Positions 44,303 to 55,726 of a DNA stretch of 64,000 nucleotides are shown piece by piece. How positions within the stretch are numbered: position 1 is the first letter of the stretch; each line of letters opens with the position of its first letter. Made by a program: the position numbers and the translations under genes. The stretch lies in the NCBI GenBank assembly GCA_015179045.1, contig WHUZ01000019.1, positions 434,001 through 498,000 of the forward strand, in the 5' to 3' direction. Source of the stretch: Kalaharituber pfeilii (Eukaryota > Ascomycota > Pezizomycetes > Pezizales > Pezizaceae). The notes below the pieces were generated by a model, which was not told the origin of the DNA, did not search any database, and saw nothing but the letters and a program-made list of their open reading frames with translations.

Positions 44303-47300
44303 ATGGCTCAGCAATCTAGCTCCCAAACTCGAAAACCAACGTAAGTTGCAGATCGCTAGAATGGCCTGCCTTGCTGTATTATTTTATCCAGATGCTGACC
44401 ATGATCGCTTGTAGTGGCCGAGAGAATCTAGTCAATGCTGTTGATGCGTTCAGCAACTTGCTCGAGCTCTCACCTGCTGAAAAAAATGCTTTAAGCCAAG
44501 CTGAAACCCCGGGTGATATTTTAGAACTGACAGAATCCCTGAAAAAAGGGAGAGTTTCGGAGAAAAAAATCAAGCGTTGTGAAGCGTTTTTGCAGTCAGT
44601 CCAGCAATTCTCCGGTGTTGTCGATTCCATGATTCAGCACAGTCCATTTATTTCCGCCTTAGTGTGGGGAAGTATCAAGCTCTTGTTACAGGTATGTAGT
44701 ACACCATACTGACATTTTTGTTTACCTATTTGTGCCAATTGTCAAGCTACGTTCTCAGAGCCAAACAGGGCTGCATAAGTGTGATGAACAAAATAAAGAT
44801 ACGTTCTCGGATACTGACAATACTACAATAGACAGCTCAAAACTACGTTCAATACTTCAGCTGTCTTGCCGATTTGTTTGAAAGATTAGGAGCATTATGC
44901 ACCATATTCAAGGAATTTCAAGATTTGTGGCCACACTATCAGGGCCTTCAAGATGCAGTCTTTGAGTATTATGCTCAGACAGTGGTGTTCTGCACGGGTG
45001 CTCTTAAGTTTTTACGTAGGTCAGGTAAGTTGAAAAATATACCCATCTGCGCTTCAAAAAATATAACAAATGATGACACTAGGAGCTTGCTAATGTTATA
45101 ATCAGGTACCAGAATGATATTGAAAGCGCTTGTACGACCGTTGAATAATGAGCTGCAAAATGTGGAAAAAAAACTCCTCTTCCAGCAGAAGATTGTGGAA
45201 TACCAGGTTGTTCTTGCAAGAGAGGTAGCGGCTAGAAAAGCAAGGCAGCAGCAGCTTCTCTTAAACAGCAATTGGGAAGCGCATAGAGAAGACGAGCTGC
45301 AATGGAGGAAGAGACTAGAAGCAAGTGCAAAAGGTAAGCCAACTAGATATATATTCCTTCCCTGTACATAGGTAGGCTTTGGGAAAAGCTCAACATTCTC
45401 ACTCATGTGCTTTAGGGATTGAAGAACACCAGTTACAACAATGGAAGAAAACCAGAGAGTTGGAACTAGAACATGTGGCCCAGAAAAAGTGTTAGTTTAC
45501 CAGCTTTCGCTCGTATTGACTAGAAAGCTAAACAAATAAAAAACCAATTCAATTTGAGCAGTTGAGGAACGCCAAAGGCTATTGAGACAGATCTCCGACT
45601 ATAATCATACGGTGTTATTCTTGGAGTTTGTGAATGCCAGGCATCCACGTACTGGGGAATGGCTATTCGAAATGGATGAGTATAGACAGTGGGTACAATC
45701 AAGTCATTCTCCGCTACTCTGGTGTTATGGAATACGTATGCACAGCTTTTGGTCAGCTTAATGCATGGTATATTCACTAACTGCTGCATGTATGTTGCCT
45801 GTTCCTCACCACAGCGGGATCAGGAAAATCAGTCTTGTCAACCTCCGTTGTGATGCATCTCCTAGACACGTGTGTCCAGCAAACAAACAGTGGATCCGGA
45901 AAAACGTTCATTGGCTACTTTTTCTGCAATTTCTCCGACCAACGTTCCCTCAAGTTCGAAGAAATCATTAGAAGTTTGATAAAACAAATCCTCTCTGTTT
46001 ATCAGGGTTCCACTGAATTCGAAGCATATCTGGCAAGATTCTTTGACCAATACAACATCCCCTCTACAAATCAATGGCAGGAGCTTTTTATTCGCACTTG
46101 CAGACTTCTGAATAACATATATCTAATACTGGATGGGATTGATGAATGTCAAGATGACACTCAAGCACAGATACTTGGATTGCTAACTAGGATATTGAGC
46201 ATACCACGGTCTGTCAAAGTATACATTTCGAGCCGCAAGGATGTTTACCTGACAAGAAATCTTCCATATACGTTCTCAGTATCACTTGACAATGTGAGAT
46301 GGCGCCCCGAGATTGAGGGTTATATTGATGCATCATTGCGGCAACGATTGGATGATGGGAGATTGCAAATCCAAGATCCAGCCATGGTAGAAGAGATTAA
46401 ACAGGCATTGATGGTTGGTGTTGAAGGAATGTAAGTATATGGTCCATCTCTTCGCTTTCTGGCTTCGTGGTAAAAAGTGCTGAACAACAGCGGCACTCAG
46501 GTTCCTGTGGGTCACCTTACAGATGCATGATATCTGCAGGCAGCTCAATGATGAGGAGATCCGTGCCACCTTACGATCTTTGCCTCGTAATCTAGATGAG
46601 ACATACATCAGAATGCTACAACGCATTGTCAAGGAGCGTAAAAAAGATGTTGCAGTCGAGGCTTTCCAGTGGCTCATCATGGCAAAGAGGCGGTTGACCC
46701 TGCGTGAACTTGTGGAGGCAGTGGTTATTAGAGATGATGATAGCGCACAAATCCAAGGGCTAAATCGTATTCCCATGGACTTGAGCAAGATCATTGAGGC
46801 CTGTGGAAACTTTTTAATGATAGAAGAGCCAGTTTGTGATTCGTCAAATGTCCGCTTCATACATTCAACAGTTGTAACCTTTCTGCACACATACGAACTG
46901 CCAGTAGAACTCAAGGTATTTCAGATTGAGCGACAAACCACAGAAGCACATCTGGCCAAAAGGTGTCTACAATACTTGCATTTCCAGGACCTTCGGACTC
47001 AACTCCAACCAGCTACTACTGAATTAGTATCAAAACCGGCGCGATCAGTACTGTCCATACCTGTTTCTGAGTGGATACCATCAGAACTGCGCTCAAGTTT
47101 AATAGCATCGGCCTCTCGCACCGTTGGACAATCTTCAAGAAGACATGTACCAGAGAGTGCCAACTTAAAGGTATTCAACCCAACTTCTGCGAAACCGGGT
47201 GCAGACTCAGATGCATCTAGGACTCAGATGCAGAGGCCTGCTTTTTTGCTTGATTATGTTATTGAGAACTGGCTCGGCCATTGTGAAAGACTACCGACCA

Positions 47301-49945
47301 TTGATGGGTCCTCCGTGGATAAGGGATCACATTGGACCAAGTTCAGGGACTTGATTTTCAATGGATCTGACCTAGTCACACTCCCATGGCCATCAGATTC
47401 ACCGTCAACAGCAGATGACCCTCATCACGAGCGCTTCAAATGGGCAGTTCAGAACTCACATGAGCCACTAGTTCAATTGATACTTCAAGAGGTAGCCTCG
47501 GGTGGCATTTCCACACTTCAGTATCTGCAAGGTTTCCTTGCACAAGCTTCTGCTGGCACAAAGTATGAACGTGTGGTTTCTGAGATGCCTCTTCTCGTCT
47601 CAGCTACACTTGGATTTCCTCACCTTGTCATGTTTTATCTCAGCCAAGGCTCCCCGCTGGACTGTGAATTTCGCTTGCATGAAACAGGTGAAAAGCAAAC
47701 GGCTCTCATGGCTGCTTCAGCAAGCGGTCATCTAAGAACTGTTGAATATATATTACAAGTTGGAGCGGAGCTTAATCACAATCCAGAATATCTACGCAAA
47801 GCACTACATTCCGCATGTATGGGAGGTCATCTAAGGATTTTTGAGAGACTCGTGCTTGCGGGCGCTCCTGTGGATTGGAGCTCCTTACTGATAGATGCTG
47901 CTGACGCTGGACAAGTGAGATTTGTCAGTTATATCCTAAATAAAGAGAATTTTGCCAAAACTGGCTCCGCTCAAATCCTTTCTAAGGCATTAGATTGCGC
48001 AGTACGAAATGGCCATGTGGAGGTACTGAAGCAACTTCTAGCGGAGGTCAACATGCTCGAGAGCGACGGGATGGGACCGTTGCATTATGCTGCAAAAGAA
48101 GGCCATGTCGAGGCTGTAAAGCAGCTTCTAGCAGCAGGAGTGGAGATCAGCAGGCTCGATAAGGAAGCGGGGACACCCTTGCACTACGCTGCAAAAGAAG
48201 GCCATGCCGAGGTTGTGACGCAACTTCTAGCAGCAGGAGCGGAGGTCGACGGACGCAATAACTATAACATGACACCGTTGCACCTCGCTGCAGACAAAGG
48301 CCATGTCGAGGTTGTGAAGCAGCTTCTAACAGCAGGAGTGGAGGTTGATAGAGACAATAACTATAACATGACACCGTTGCACTTCGCTGCAGACAAAGGC
48401 CATGTCGAGGTTGTGAAGAAGCTTCTAGCAGCAGAAGCGGAGGTCAACAGGCTCGATAGTAATGGGATGATGCCCTTAGACCACGCTACAAAGAGAGGCC
48501 ATATCGAGGTTGTGAAGCAGCTTTTAGCAGCAGGAGCGAAGGTCAATGGAGGCAATAAATATGATATCACTCCCTTGCAGTACGCTGCAGAACAAGGTTA
48601 TTTCGAAGTTGTAAAGCAGCTTCTAGCAGCAGGAGCGGAGGTCAACAGGCCCGATAATAATGGGATGATGCCCTTGCACTATGCTGCAAAACAAGGTTAT
48701 TTCGAGGTTGTAAAGCAGCTTCTAGCAGCAGGAGCAGAGGTCAGCAGCCTCGATGAGAAAGTGGGGACACCCTTACACTACACCGCAAAAGAAGGCCATG
48801 TCGAGGTTATGACACAACTTCTAGCAGCAGGAGCGGAGGTCAACAGAGACAATAAGTATAACACAACACCATTGCACTATGCTGCAGATAAAGGCCATGT
48901 TGAGATTGTAATGCAGCTTCTAGAAGCAGGAGCGGAGGTCAACAGGCTTGGTGATAATGGGATGATGCCCTTACATTATGCTGCAGCACAAGGTTATTTC
49001 GAAGTTGCAAAGCAGCTTCTAGCAGCAGGAGCAGAAGTCAACAGAGGCAATAAATATAATATGACCCCGCTGCACCATGCTGTAAAAGAAGGCCATGTTG
49101 AGGTTGTAATGCAGCTGCTCGCAGCAGGAGCGGAGGTCAACAGGCCCGATGAAGAAATGGGGACAACATTACACTACGGTGCACAAGAAGGCCATGTTGA
49201 GGTTGTAAAGCAGCTTCTAGCAGCAGGAGCGGAGGTCAATAGGGTCGATGAGGAAGGCTGGATACCCTTACATTGTGCCGCACAAGAAGGCCATGTCGAG
49301 GTCGTAAAGCAGCTTCTAGCAGCAGGAGCGGAGGTCAATAGTGTCGATGAGGAAGGCTGGATGCCCTTACATTATGCCGCACAAGAAGGCCATGTCGAGG
49401 TCGTAAAGCAGCTTCTAGCAGCAGGAGCATGTGTCAACAGAGGCAATAAGTATAACATGATACCCTTGCACTTCGCTGCAAAACAAGGTTATTTCGAAGT
49501 TGCAAAGCAGCTTATAGCAGCAGGAGCGGAGGTCAACAGAGGCAATAAATACAACAAAACACCGTTGCACTACGCTGCAAAACAAGGTTATTTCGAAGTT
49601 GCAAAGCAGCTTATAGCAGCAGGAGCGGAGGTCAACAAACGCGATAAGCAAGGGCAGACGGTCCTTCAGCATGCAGCTTCAGCACCTACATGGGACTACC
49701 AAGATCCAAAGCAAAGCCACCTTGAAACCGCGAAACTCCTGTTGGCGAACAATGCTATAATAGGCCATGAAAATTGCCGTTCAAAACATGGTTTCAGAAA
49801 GTTACGCCGTGGAACTTCGACATCGGAACTGGAAACTAATACCAGAACCACCTGTTCAATTGCGGCGGCCGTAGACAATTTCAATGACGACATGGCAGAA
49901 CTACTGGTGGAAGCATACTTGAAGCAAGCTACCAAGCCTAAGTAA
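44303..49945 (+). CDS. NLR-C: intact NACHT-ankyrin STAND receptor, 8 exons, 1681 residues
   Basis: Exons 44303-44340, 44415-44691, 44832-45024, 45106-45333, 45416-45490, 45562-45735, 45815-46430 and 46501-49945 join into one open frame of 5046 nt. All introns are GT-AG and intron 1 has a GCTGAC branch box. Start MAQQSSSQTRKPTGREN. Residues 30-170 resemble the N-terminal domain of fungal STAND proteins (ALVWGSIKLLLQ, YVQYFSCLADLFERLG; DUF7708-like). A charged coiled coil (170-290) follows. NACHT: Walker A GIPGSGKS near 328, Walker B YLILDGIDEC near 431, GMFLWV near 533. About five degenerate and 16 near-identical ankyrin repeats (about 930-1595) precede a short unique tail. A second P-loop-like SGSGKT lies near 354. 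Role inferred: non-self or stress sensing leading to a cell-death or defence response. Unrelated in N-terminus to NLR-A and NLR-B. Confidence 0.9.
48060..49675 (+). repeat. Ankyrin-coding tandem array of NLR-C, 16 near-identical units
   Basis: 99-bp units with the core PLHYAAKEGHVEVVKQLLAA and GAEVN. Variation centres on the last seven or so positions (RPDNNGMM, RGNKYNMT, RVDEEGWI) and on the two residues before the second helix (GH[VI] or GYF). Sequence unlike the NLR-A and NLR-B units. More degenerate ankyrin units precede it from about 47690. Confidence 0.9.
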
Positions 49946-50189
49946 TGGGCGGATTGTGGAATCCTGCCGCAAACCATGAATGGTTAAATCGATACTTTCT
50001 TAGTATTCTTACTTTCTTTCACTGCTTCTTTTTTGGAATTGAATCTTCAATCTTGTGTTTAGCTCGTTTTATTACTCTTAAGACCGTGTTTTCAATCATG
50101 CTGTACTTCCGGTAATTCATGAGGTATATTCTTTGTTACGTCGCTCTTATTATATCTATCTCCAACTTACACTTTTCGATATCGGAATA

Positions 50190-50949
50190 TTAGCGGTATT
50201 CAGATTAGAAAAATCTGGCCATCTCCATACAAAATTTTATCTGGTTTTCACAAGGTATAAACCAGTTAAACAAGTTTATTTTCGCGAAATAATCCAGTCT
50301 GATTTTGCAACAACTGCATATATATGATGCATATTACTGGCCACGATGCAGTATCAAGGTCTTGGCATGCATAAATTCCAGTGGATTTTGGTGGTTTCGG
50401 ATTTGACAGAAAAAATCTGATTTCACAAGCGGGTACTCAGAGTACAGACCAGATACATAAACCGGTTTGTCTGCCGGATTTCATTTTATATGGAGACAGT
50501 CTAATCTGAATACAGCTACTATCTGGTCTTTTCAAGGTATAAACCAGTCAAACCAGTTTATTTTCGCGTTTTTTCGTGAAATAAATCCAGTCGGATTCTT
50601 GGGACAATATGGTGTTGCATACGTGGTGCATATTGTGGGTCCAGGTGCAGTATTCAAGGGCTGGTTTGCATAAATTCCGGTGGATTTTTGGACCCAAAAC
50701 TGGTTTCGGATTTGACAAAAAATCTGATTTCACAAGAGGGTACTCAGGCTACAGACCGGATAAACTGGTTTGTCCATTTTATGTGGGAATAGTATAATAG
50801 TGGTATTCAGATTAGACCGTCCTCATATAAAATGGAATCCGGCAGACAAACCACTTTATCCGGTCTGTAGTCTGAGTACCCTCTTGTGAAAATCAAAATT
50901 CTGAAATCCGGAAAATCTGGCCAGATTTTTCTAATCTGAATACCGCTAA
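50190..50949. mobile_element. MITE-like mosaic with long perfect TIRs
   Basis: The ends at 50187-50220 and 50919-50952 are perfect reverse complements over 34 bp (starting ATATTAGCGGTATTCAGATT), with TA immediately outside TTAGCGG on both sides. Further internal end-like sequences occur near 50500 (CTAATCTGAATACAGC) and near 50800 (AGTGGTATTCAGATTAGACC), so it looks like several copies joined or nested. No transposase. Lies 245 bp downstream of NLR-C. Confidence 0.8.
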
Positions 50950-51458
50950 TATGAATACCGCTATTGATCCCTAATAAACTTCTTTTTTTTCCATTTCACT
51001 TGACCTTTACCCAACGCATTCTTTGTTCCCCCTTACAAGTCTCGACCTAGACAGACTTAGAACTAGAAATTTCTAGAAGTATCTGGACATCTAGTGCCAA
51101 GGTATCTAGCCTAAGACACTTAAAACAATTTCTCAATTAAGAAATACTCTACCTCCCCCATCTCTAGCTAATACTATAATGTAATGACAAACCGTTTTCG
51201 TAGGGCTCACTACATATGCATAAACTGCTCCAGAGACTATACCACAGGACATGAAGTCGCTTAGGTACTATATGCAACCCCCGAGACTGTCTATCATCAA
51301 AAATCTATTGTATCATATAGATAAAAAAATAAATACGTGACCCAAAAAAAACACCCATTCACTTCAAAACCTTCCATCCGGACAAAACCTGGGAATAAGC
51401 AGAATAAAACCACCACCCACTCCATTTCTCACACAGCTAAAGCACCCACCTTACATCT

Positions 51459-51495
<37 letters not shown>

Positions 51496-52561
51496 ATTTG
51501 CACACGTACCTCCACCTCAATCGCCATCTCCCCCTTTATCCCGATACCTTCTCGAAGAACTATCTGACCCTGTTAGCACTGGTTTTTTTTTTTCTTTTTT
51601 TTCATTTCCTTTACAAGTCTTCCATCCTGACTCTAGGTCCACGATGACTATACTCTACCCCCTTCCCATTATACATATCCACCAAAACAATGTATATTAT
51701 AAATACACAGTTTTATAGACAATATGCCTACCGATGCTAGTCTAAATTTAGATTCTATATCCGGTTACGCATGTACATTTCTACAGTACCTTAGCTGAGA
51801 TTCCCTTAGGGCGGCGTGGAGTTGCGGGGGTTGAAGAAAATTACTGTACTCTGGATACATATGGTAGCAGATTTTTTAAGCCAATCTAGGAAACCCAGGC
51901 AGTGGGAGTTAGAATTACATAACTATGTACTCTGCTTACCCTCAACTACTACCATCATCTTATCACTTACCATAATCTGTTCCTACACTGGCTACGAGAA
52001 CAGTTCCTACATAACCATCCATTATTTTTCCCCGACCATATACATCAAGTATATTATCAAGTACCTAATATATATTCAATCCACTTACTTCCACATTCTC
52101 CTCACAAACCAAACCAAACCAAGAAAACAAGCAAAAAAAGTTAACAAAATCCTCAATCATCTATATATAAAACCAAAAATTCCATATTTTGTATTTTTGT
52201 ATTTTTTTTTTTTTCTTTCTCTTTTTTTCACATATACAAAAAGCTTTTTAAGACTGTAAGAGGAAAAAAAAAAAAAAAAAATAACCCCAAAACTATATTT
52301 AAAAAAAGCCAAATAACCAAATACCATAAATCCATAAGTCCATAAATCCATAGGAACAAAAATCAAAATTTTAGAAAAAGAGGCCAAATCTTGCTTGTAT
52401 GGAAAAGAGGGAAAAACAAGACCACAATACAGTCTACAGACAAAGTCACACAATTAGACACAAACGGGATAAAGCCTTAAAAAACGAAATAAATACTACT
52501 TGGTAGTAGACACGAATACACAAGTCCGTATAAACACATTCCCCAGCCCCTCCCCACCACC
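50950..52561. other. A/T-rich stretch without a gene
   Basis: Contains a 33-base poly(A) run at 51460-51492 and several T- and A-rich tracts at 51580-51600, 52190-52230 and 52261-52280. The last part probably includes the 3' UTR of the minus-strand gene ending at 52562. I see no coding sequence. Confidence 0.5.
51460..51492. repeat. 33-base poly(A) tract
   Basis: Uninterrupted A run preceded by a C/A-rich stretch. It could be a retroposon tail or a simple microsatellite; no flanking duplication was recognised. Confidence 0.9.
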
Positions 52562-55500
52562 CTACACGACAAACACCCTACTAACCCCCCCGACCTCCCT
52601 CCGACAACACACGCACGTCCCATAATTCCTCATCGCCAACGCCACCCTACAGTCCTCACACAACGCCAGACACCTGCACGGCCACAAAACGATCGTCCTC
52701 GGATTCGTATGGCAAATCACGCACATGCCCATTCCCACCCCCTCGTCGTCTCCTTCCTCCGCGCCCTCTTGCGGACGCCTGCGGCGCGTGAGTAGAAGGT
52801 GCTCAAGGATGCGGGTTTCCTGGATCGGGTACGGAGTCGCGGTTGCGGCAGCGGAAGGGGGGAAGTACGGGTAATGTGATGTGGACGGAGACGGTTTATA
52901 CGGATTATTGAATGGCGACGATGAGACGGCGCCGGGATCGCGATCAATATCGTCTCTCTGTCTCTCCCTCAGCAGAGACCTTGTGACGGGTTTTGTACCC
53001 GGCCTCACCAGTAGGTGTTGCGCCATGATCCGCGCCTGTGAGCGCTGCTCGGGGGTTTGCGGGTCTAACAGTGTGGCGAGCGAGGTTAACGGCTCCCAGT
53101 CGTCGTCCTCGTCATGGGTCTGCCGGTGGTGACGCCGCTGCGGGCGGGTGGGGACAGAGGAGGCAGAGGGGTACGGGTTGCGTCGTGTCGGGGTTCGAGC
53201 GCCAGGGGACGCCGAGGAACGGGTCATGGAGATGGAGGATGTGGTGGTATCGGAGCCATAGCCGTCATAGCTTAGGATGGAACTCGCACGGGATGAAGAC
53301 CGGGAGAACGAGGACATGGAGGGACCAGACCCCGCTGATGTCTTCGACACCACCGATGTAGCATCTGACGGACTTGGCACGTACTCGTCGTCGCTCGCAA
53401 ACCCGGTTCCCTCGTCTTCGTCCGGCAGCAGCGACCGCGCCTTCACGAACGTCTCCCACAGCCTGCGCCGGTGCTCGTCGTCGTCCACCCACTTCTCACG
53501 GAGAATCTGCAAGGCCGCCGCGCGCTCTGTTGCGTCGTTGTCTGTCTTCTCGTCACTGCCCCTCGCGCATCGACCGCACTGCTCTGAGTAGGGCCACTCC
53601 GCTCCTCGTCCGCCCGTATCCCGACCCTTCGCAGCCCCGCCAACACCAAGTTCACGCCCCATCTACCCAACACCCCGATCACCCTCTCACATACTCCACC
53701 GCCCCGAACCACCTCGTCGCCCTGATATTCCCCAATTTCCTCCTACCCCTTCCACGTCCATTTGCACCCTCTGTACCCTCCTCATCCTCATCCTCAATCC
53801 CGCCCAAGGCACCATATCCCCCTTGAACGCCCTTCCTAACCCCACCATCCATCCCTTGACCTCCCTCCTCTCATTCGCATAACCGCTGTTCAAATCGTTC
53901 CCCTCCGTGCCAGTCCTCAACATCGCCATCTCGACTGCATCTCCTCCCCCCCTGCTCAGCCCCGCATCCCGCCCGCGCTCAGCCCATACCCGCTGCCGTT
54001 CCAACACCCGTAACCTCTCTCTCTCCAGCCACGTAAGTCCAGGTACGCGAATCGGCGCCCCCTCATTCAAATACGTCGCCTCGCTCGCCGCCGTTAGACA
54101 CTGGAACCCCAATTTCAGCAATGTAGTGTAAAAGTCCTCGGACCAACTAATCGACAATGACGACAGGGTGATATTCGCTTGCAGGTTCGAAAAATCCAGG
54201 AATCCACGGCCTCTGGAGCTTCCCTGCTGGCTCCCTGTGGCTTCGTCAGCAGAGCCGTCAAGTTGCCGTGCAGCCGTCGGCGGATAATAGTAGTCGTCCA
54301 CATTCCACTCCTCCAATGCATGGTGTCCGCGTCTCGCTGAACGACGAGATCGAGCTACGAGGGTGGAGAAGATGGCAGCAAGAAGGTAAATAGCCCCACA
54401 GATTGCTATTCCAAGGAGCACAATGAGATGCGGAATGAAACCCACTACGCACACCGTTGGGAACCCGAGTACCTTTGCTCCGCCGCGGAACAGAGCCCAC
54501 ATAAACCCGCCCAAAAACGCAACTCCCCAAATGCCAGTTGTGATGAGGCGATAGTGGCCGATCGCTGCTATCCCCGTAGCAATTCCCTGCCGCGGACGGT
54601 CCGAAACCAGAACCCCAATGATGTTAGCTGTGAGGTGAGCGAATGCGCTGATGAGAGCAATGTATAAAACTTCAGGTGACACATTTCCGGTCTTTGGATC
54701 GACGAGGGCTTCGGCTTCGGCGAATACGAGAGAGTCTTCAAAGAGTGTGAGGCCGGTATCGGAGGATGTGGAAGGGATGCCAATACCTGCAGAGGTCGAG
54801 GACTGCAGGGCGTGAGAGAACGTGGCGAGGAAAAGACCGATGGAGATGGAGCGGTAGAGGGGCCACAAGACAGAGAGTGAGCCGGTGGGAGTGAAGGATT
54901 CGACGCCGTCTCTGGGAAGCATGCCGAAGGATTGGCAGACGGCGACGTCGGAGGACGAGGAGGGGTGCCATGGGGTGAGGAGGCGAGAGAGATAGTAGAA
55001 GAACCCGCCAGTGTCTTCGTGCGTGTAGGGGATGTGCAGGGCGTGGGGTATTTGTCGGTGGGGAGGTAAGGCGAGGTTTGGCACCGGAGGCGTACAGAAT
55101 AGAGTGGATGTGGGAGAGGAAGAGAAGGATGGGGACGATGCGAATGAGCAAGCGGAGACGCCAGGAGAGGCGGGTAGGGGTACGGAGGGATGCGTAGAGA
55201 AGCGTCCTGTTGAGCAAGATGGTCTGCGAGTAGGGAGTGAGCGAGCGCACCACCGGAGGCAGCTGAGAGGGGAGCGGCTTACCATAAAAATGAACAAAAG
55301 AGCCCATGGCGATGTGAGATAGTTGAAGACGTTTCCGATGCCCCGCACCCCGCGGTTCCTGCGACTGCCGAAGCCAAAGCCGCCTCCGGACGACCCGCCG
55401 CTAGGACCGCCATCGGCATCGGCGGCCCGCTGGCCGGCAAGCACCCCGCTGCCCGAATCCGCCGCCGCGTGCACCTCCTGCACAACCCCCGCAACACCCG

Positions 55501-55726
55501 CTGCAGCAGCCGCAGCAGCCCCGGCAGGCCTAATGCCTCCTCCATGCGGAGCTGGCGTCGACGGAGCTGTATGCGCCGGCAGCGGCTCTCCGTACCCAGC
55601 CATCTTCAATAGCCAGTTCAGGTTGAATCCACCGCTCGCTGCCGCGGCCATCGCCAGTGAAGCTGCCTCGGGGGTGGCGTCTGGGAGGTGGGGCAGTTCC
55701 GAGACGGGAGTGAACGGGGTCGACAT
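52562..55726 (-). CDS. Asi3-like multi-pass membrane RING E3 ubiquitin ligase
   Basis: Resembles the fungal Asi3 family; yeast Asi1/Asi3 act in inner-nuclear-membrane protein quality control. First exon 55726-55283 (MSTPFTPVSEL...), intron 55282-55224, then TILLNRTLLYASLR. Hydrophobic segments follow, with family-like strings TGLTLFEDSLVFAEAEA, FPTVCVVGFIPHLIVL and SWSEDFYTTLLKLGFQCL. The C-terminal RING lies close to the stop at 52562: CVICHTNPRTIVLWPCRC, then LCEDC and CVCCRREV. I could not resolve all introns. The frame changes near 55080-55020 and again between about 53760 and 53450. In the first place an RCQTSPYLPTDKYPT string sits in a third frame, so a frameshift is possible. The acidic Ser-rich linker (53450-52800) is typical of a disordered region. 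Faces the gene at 57594 divergently. Confidence 0.72.
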
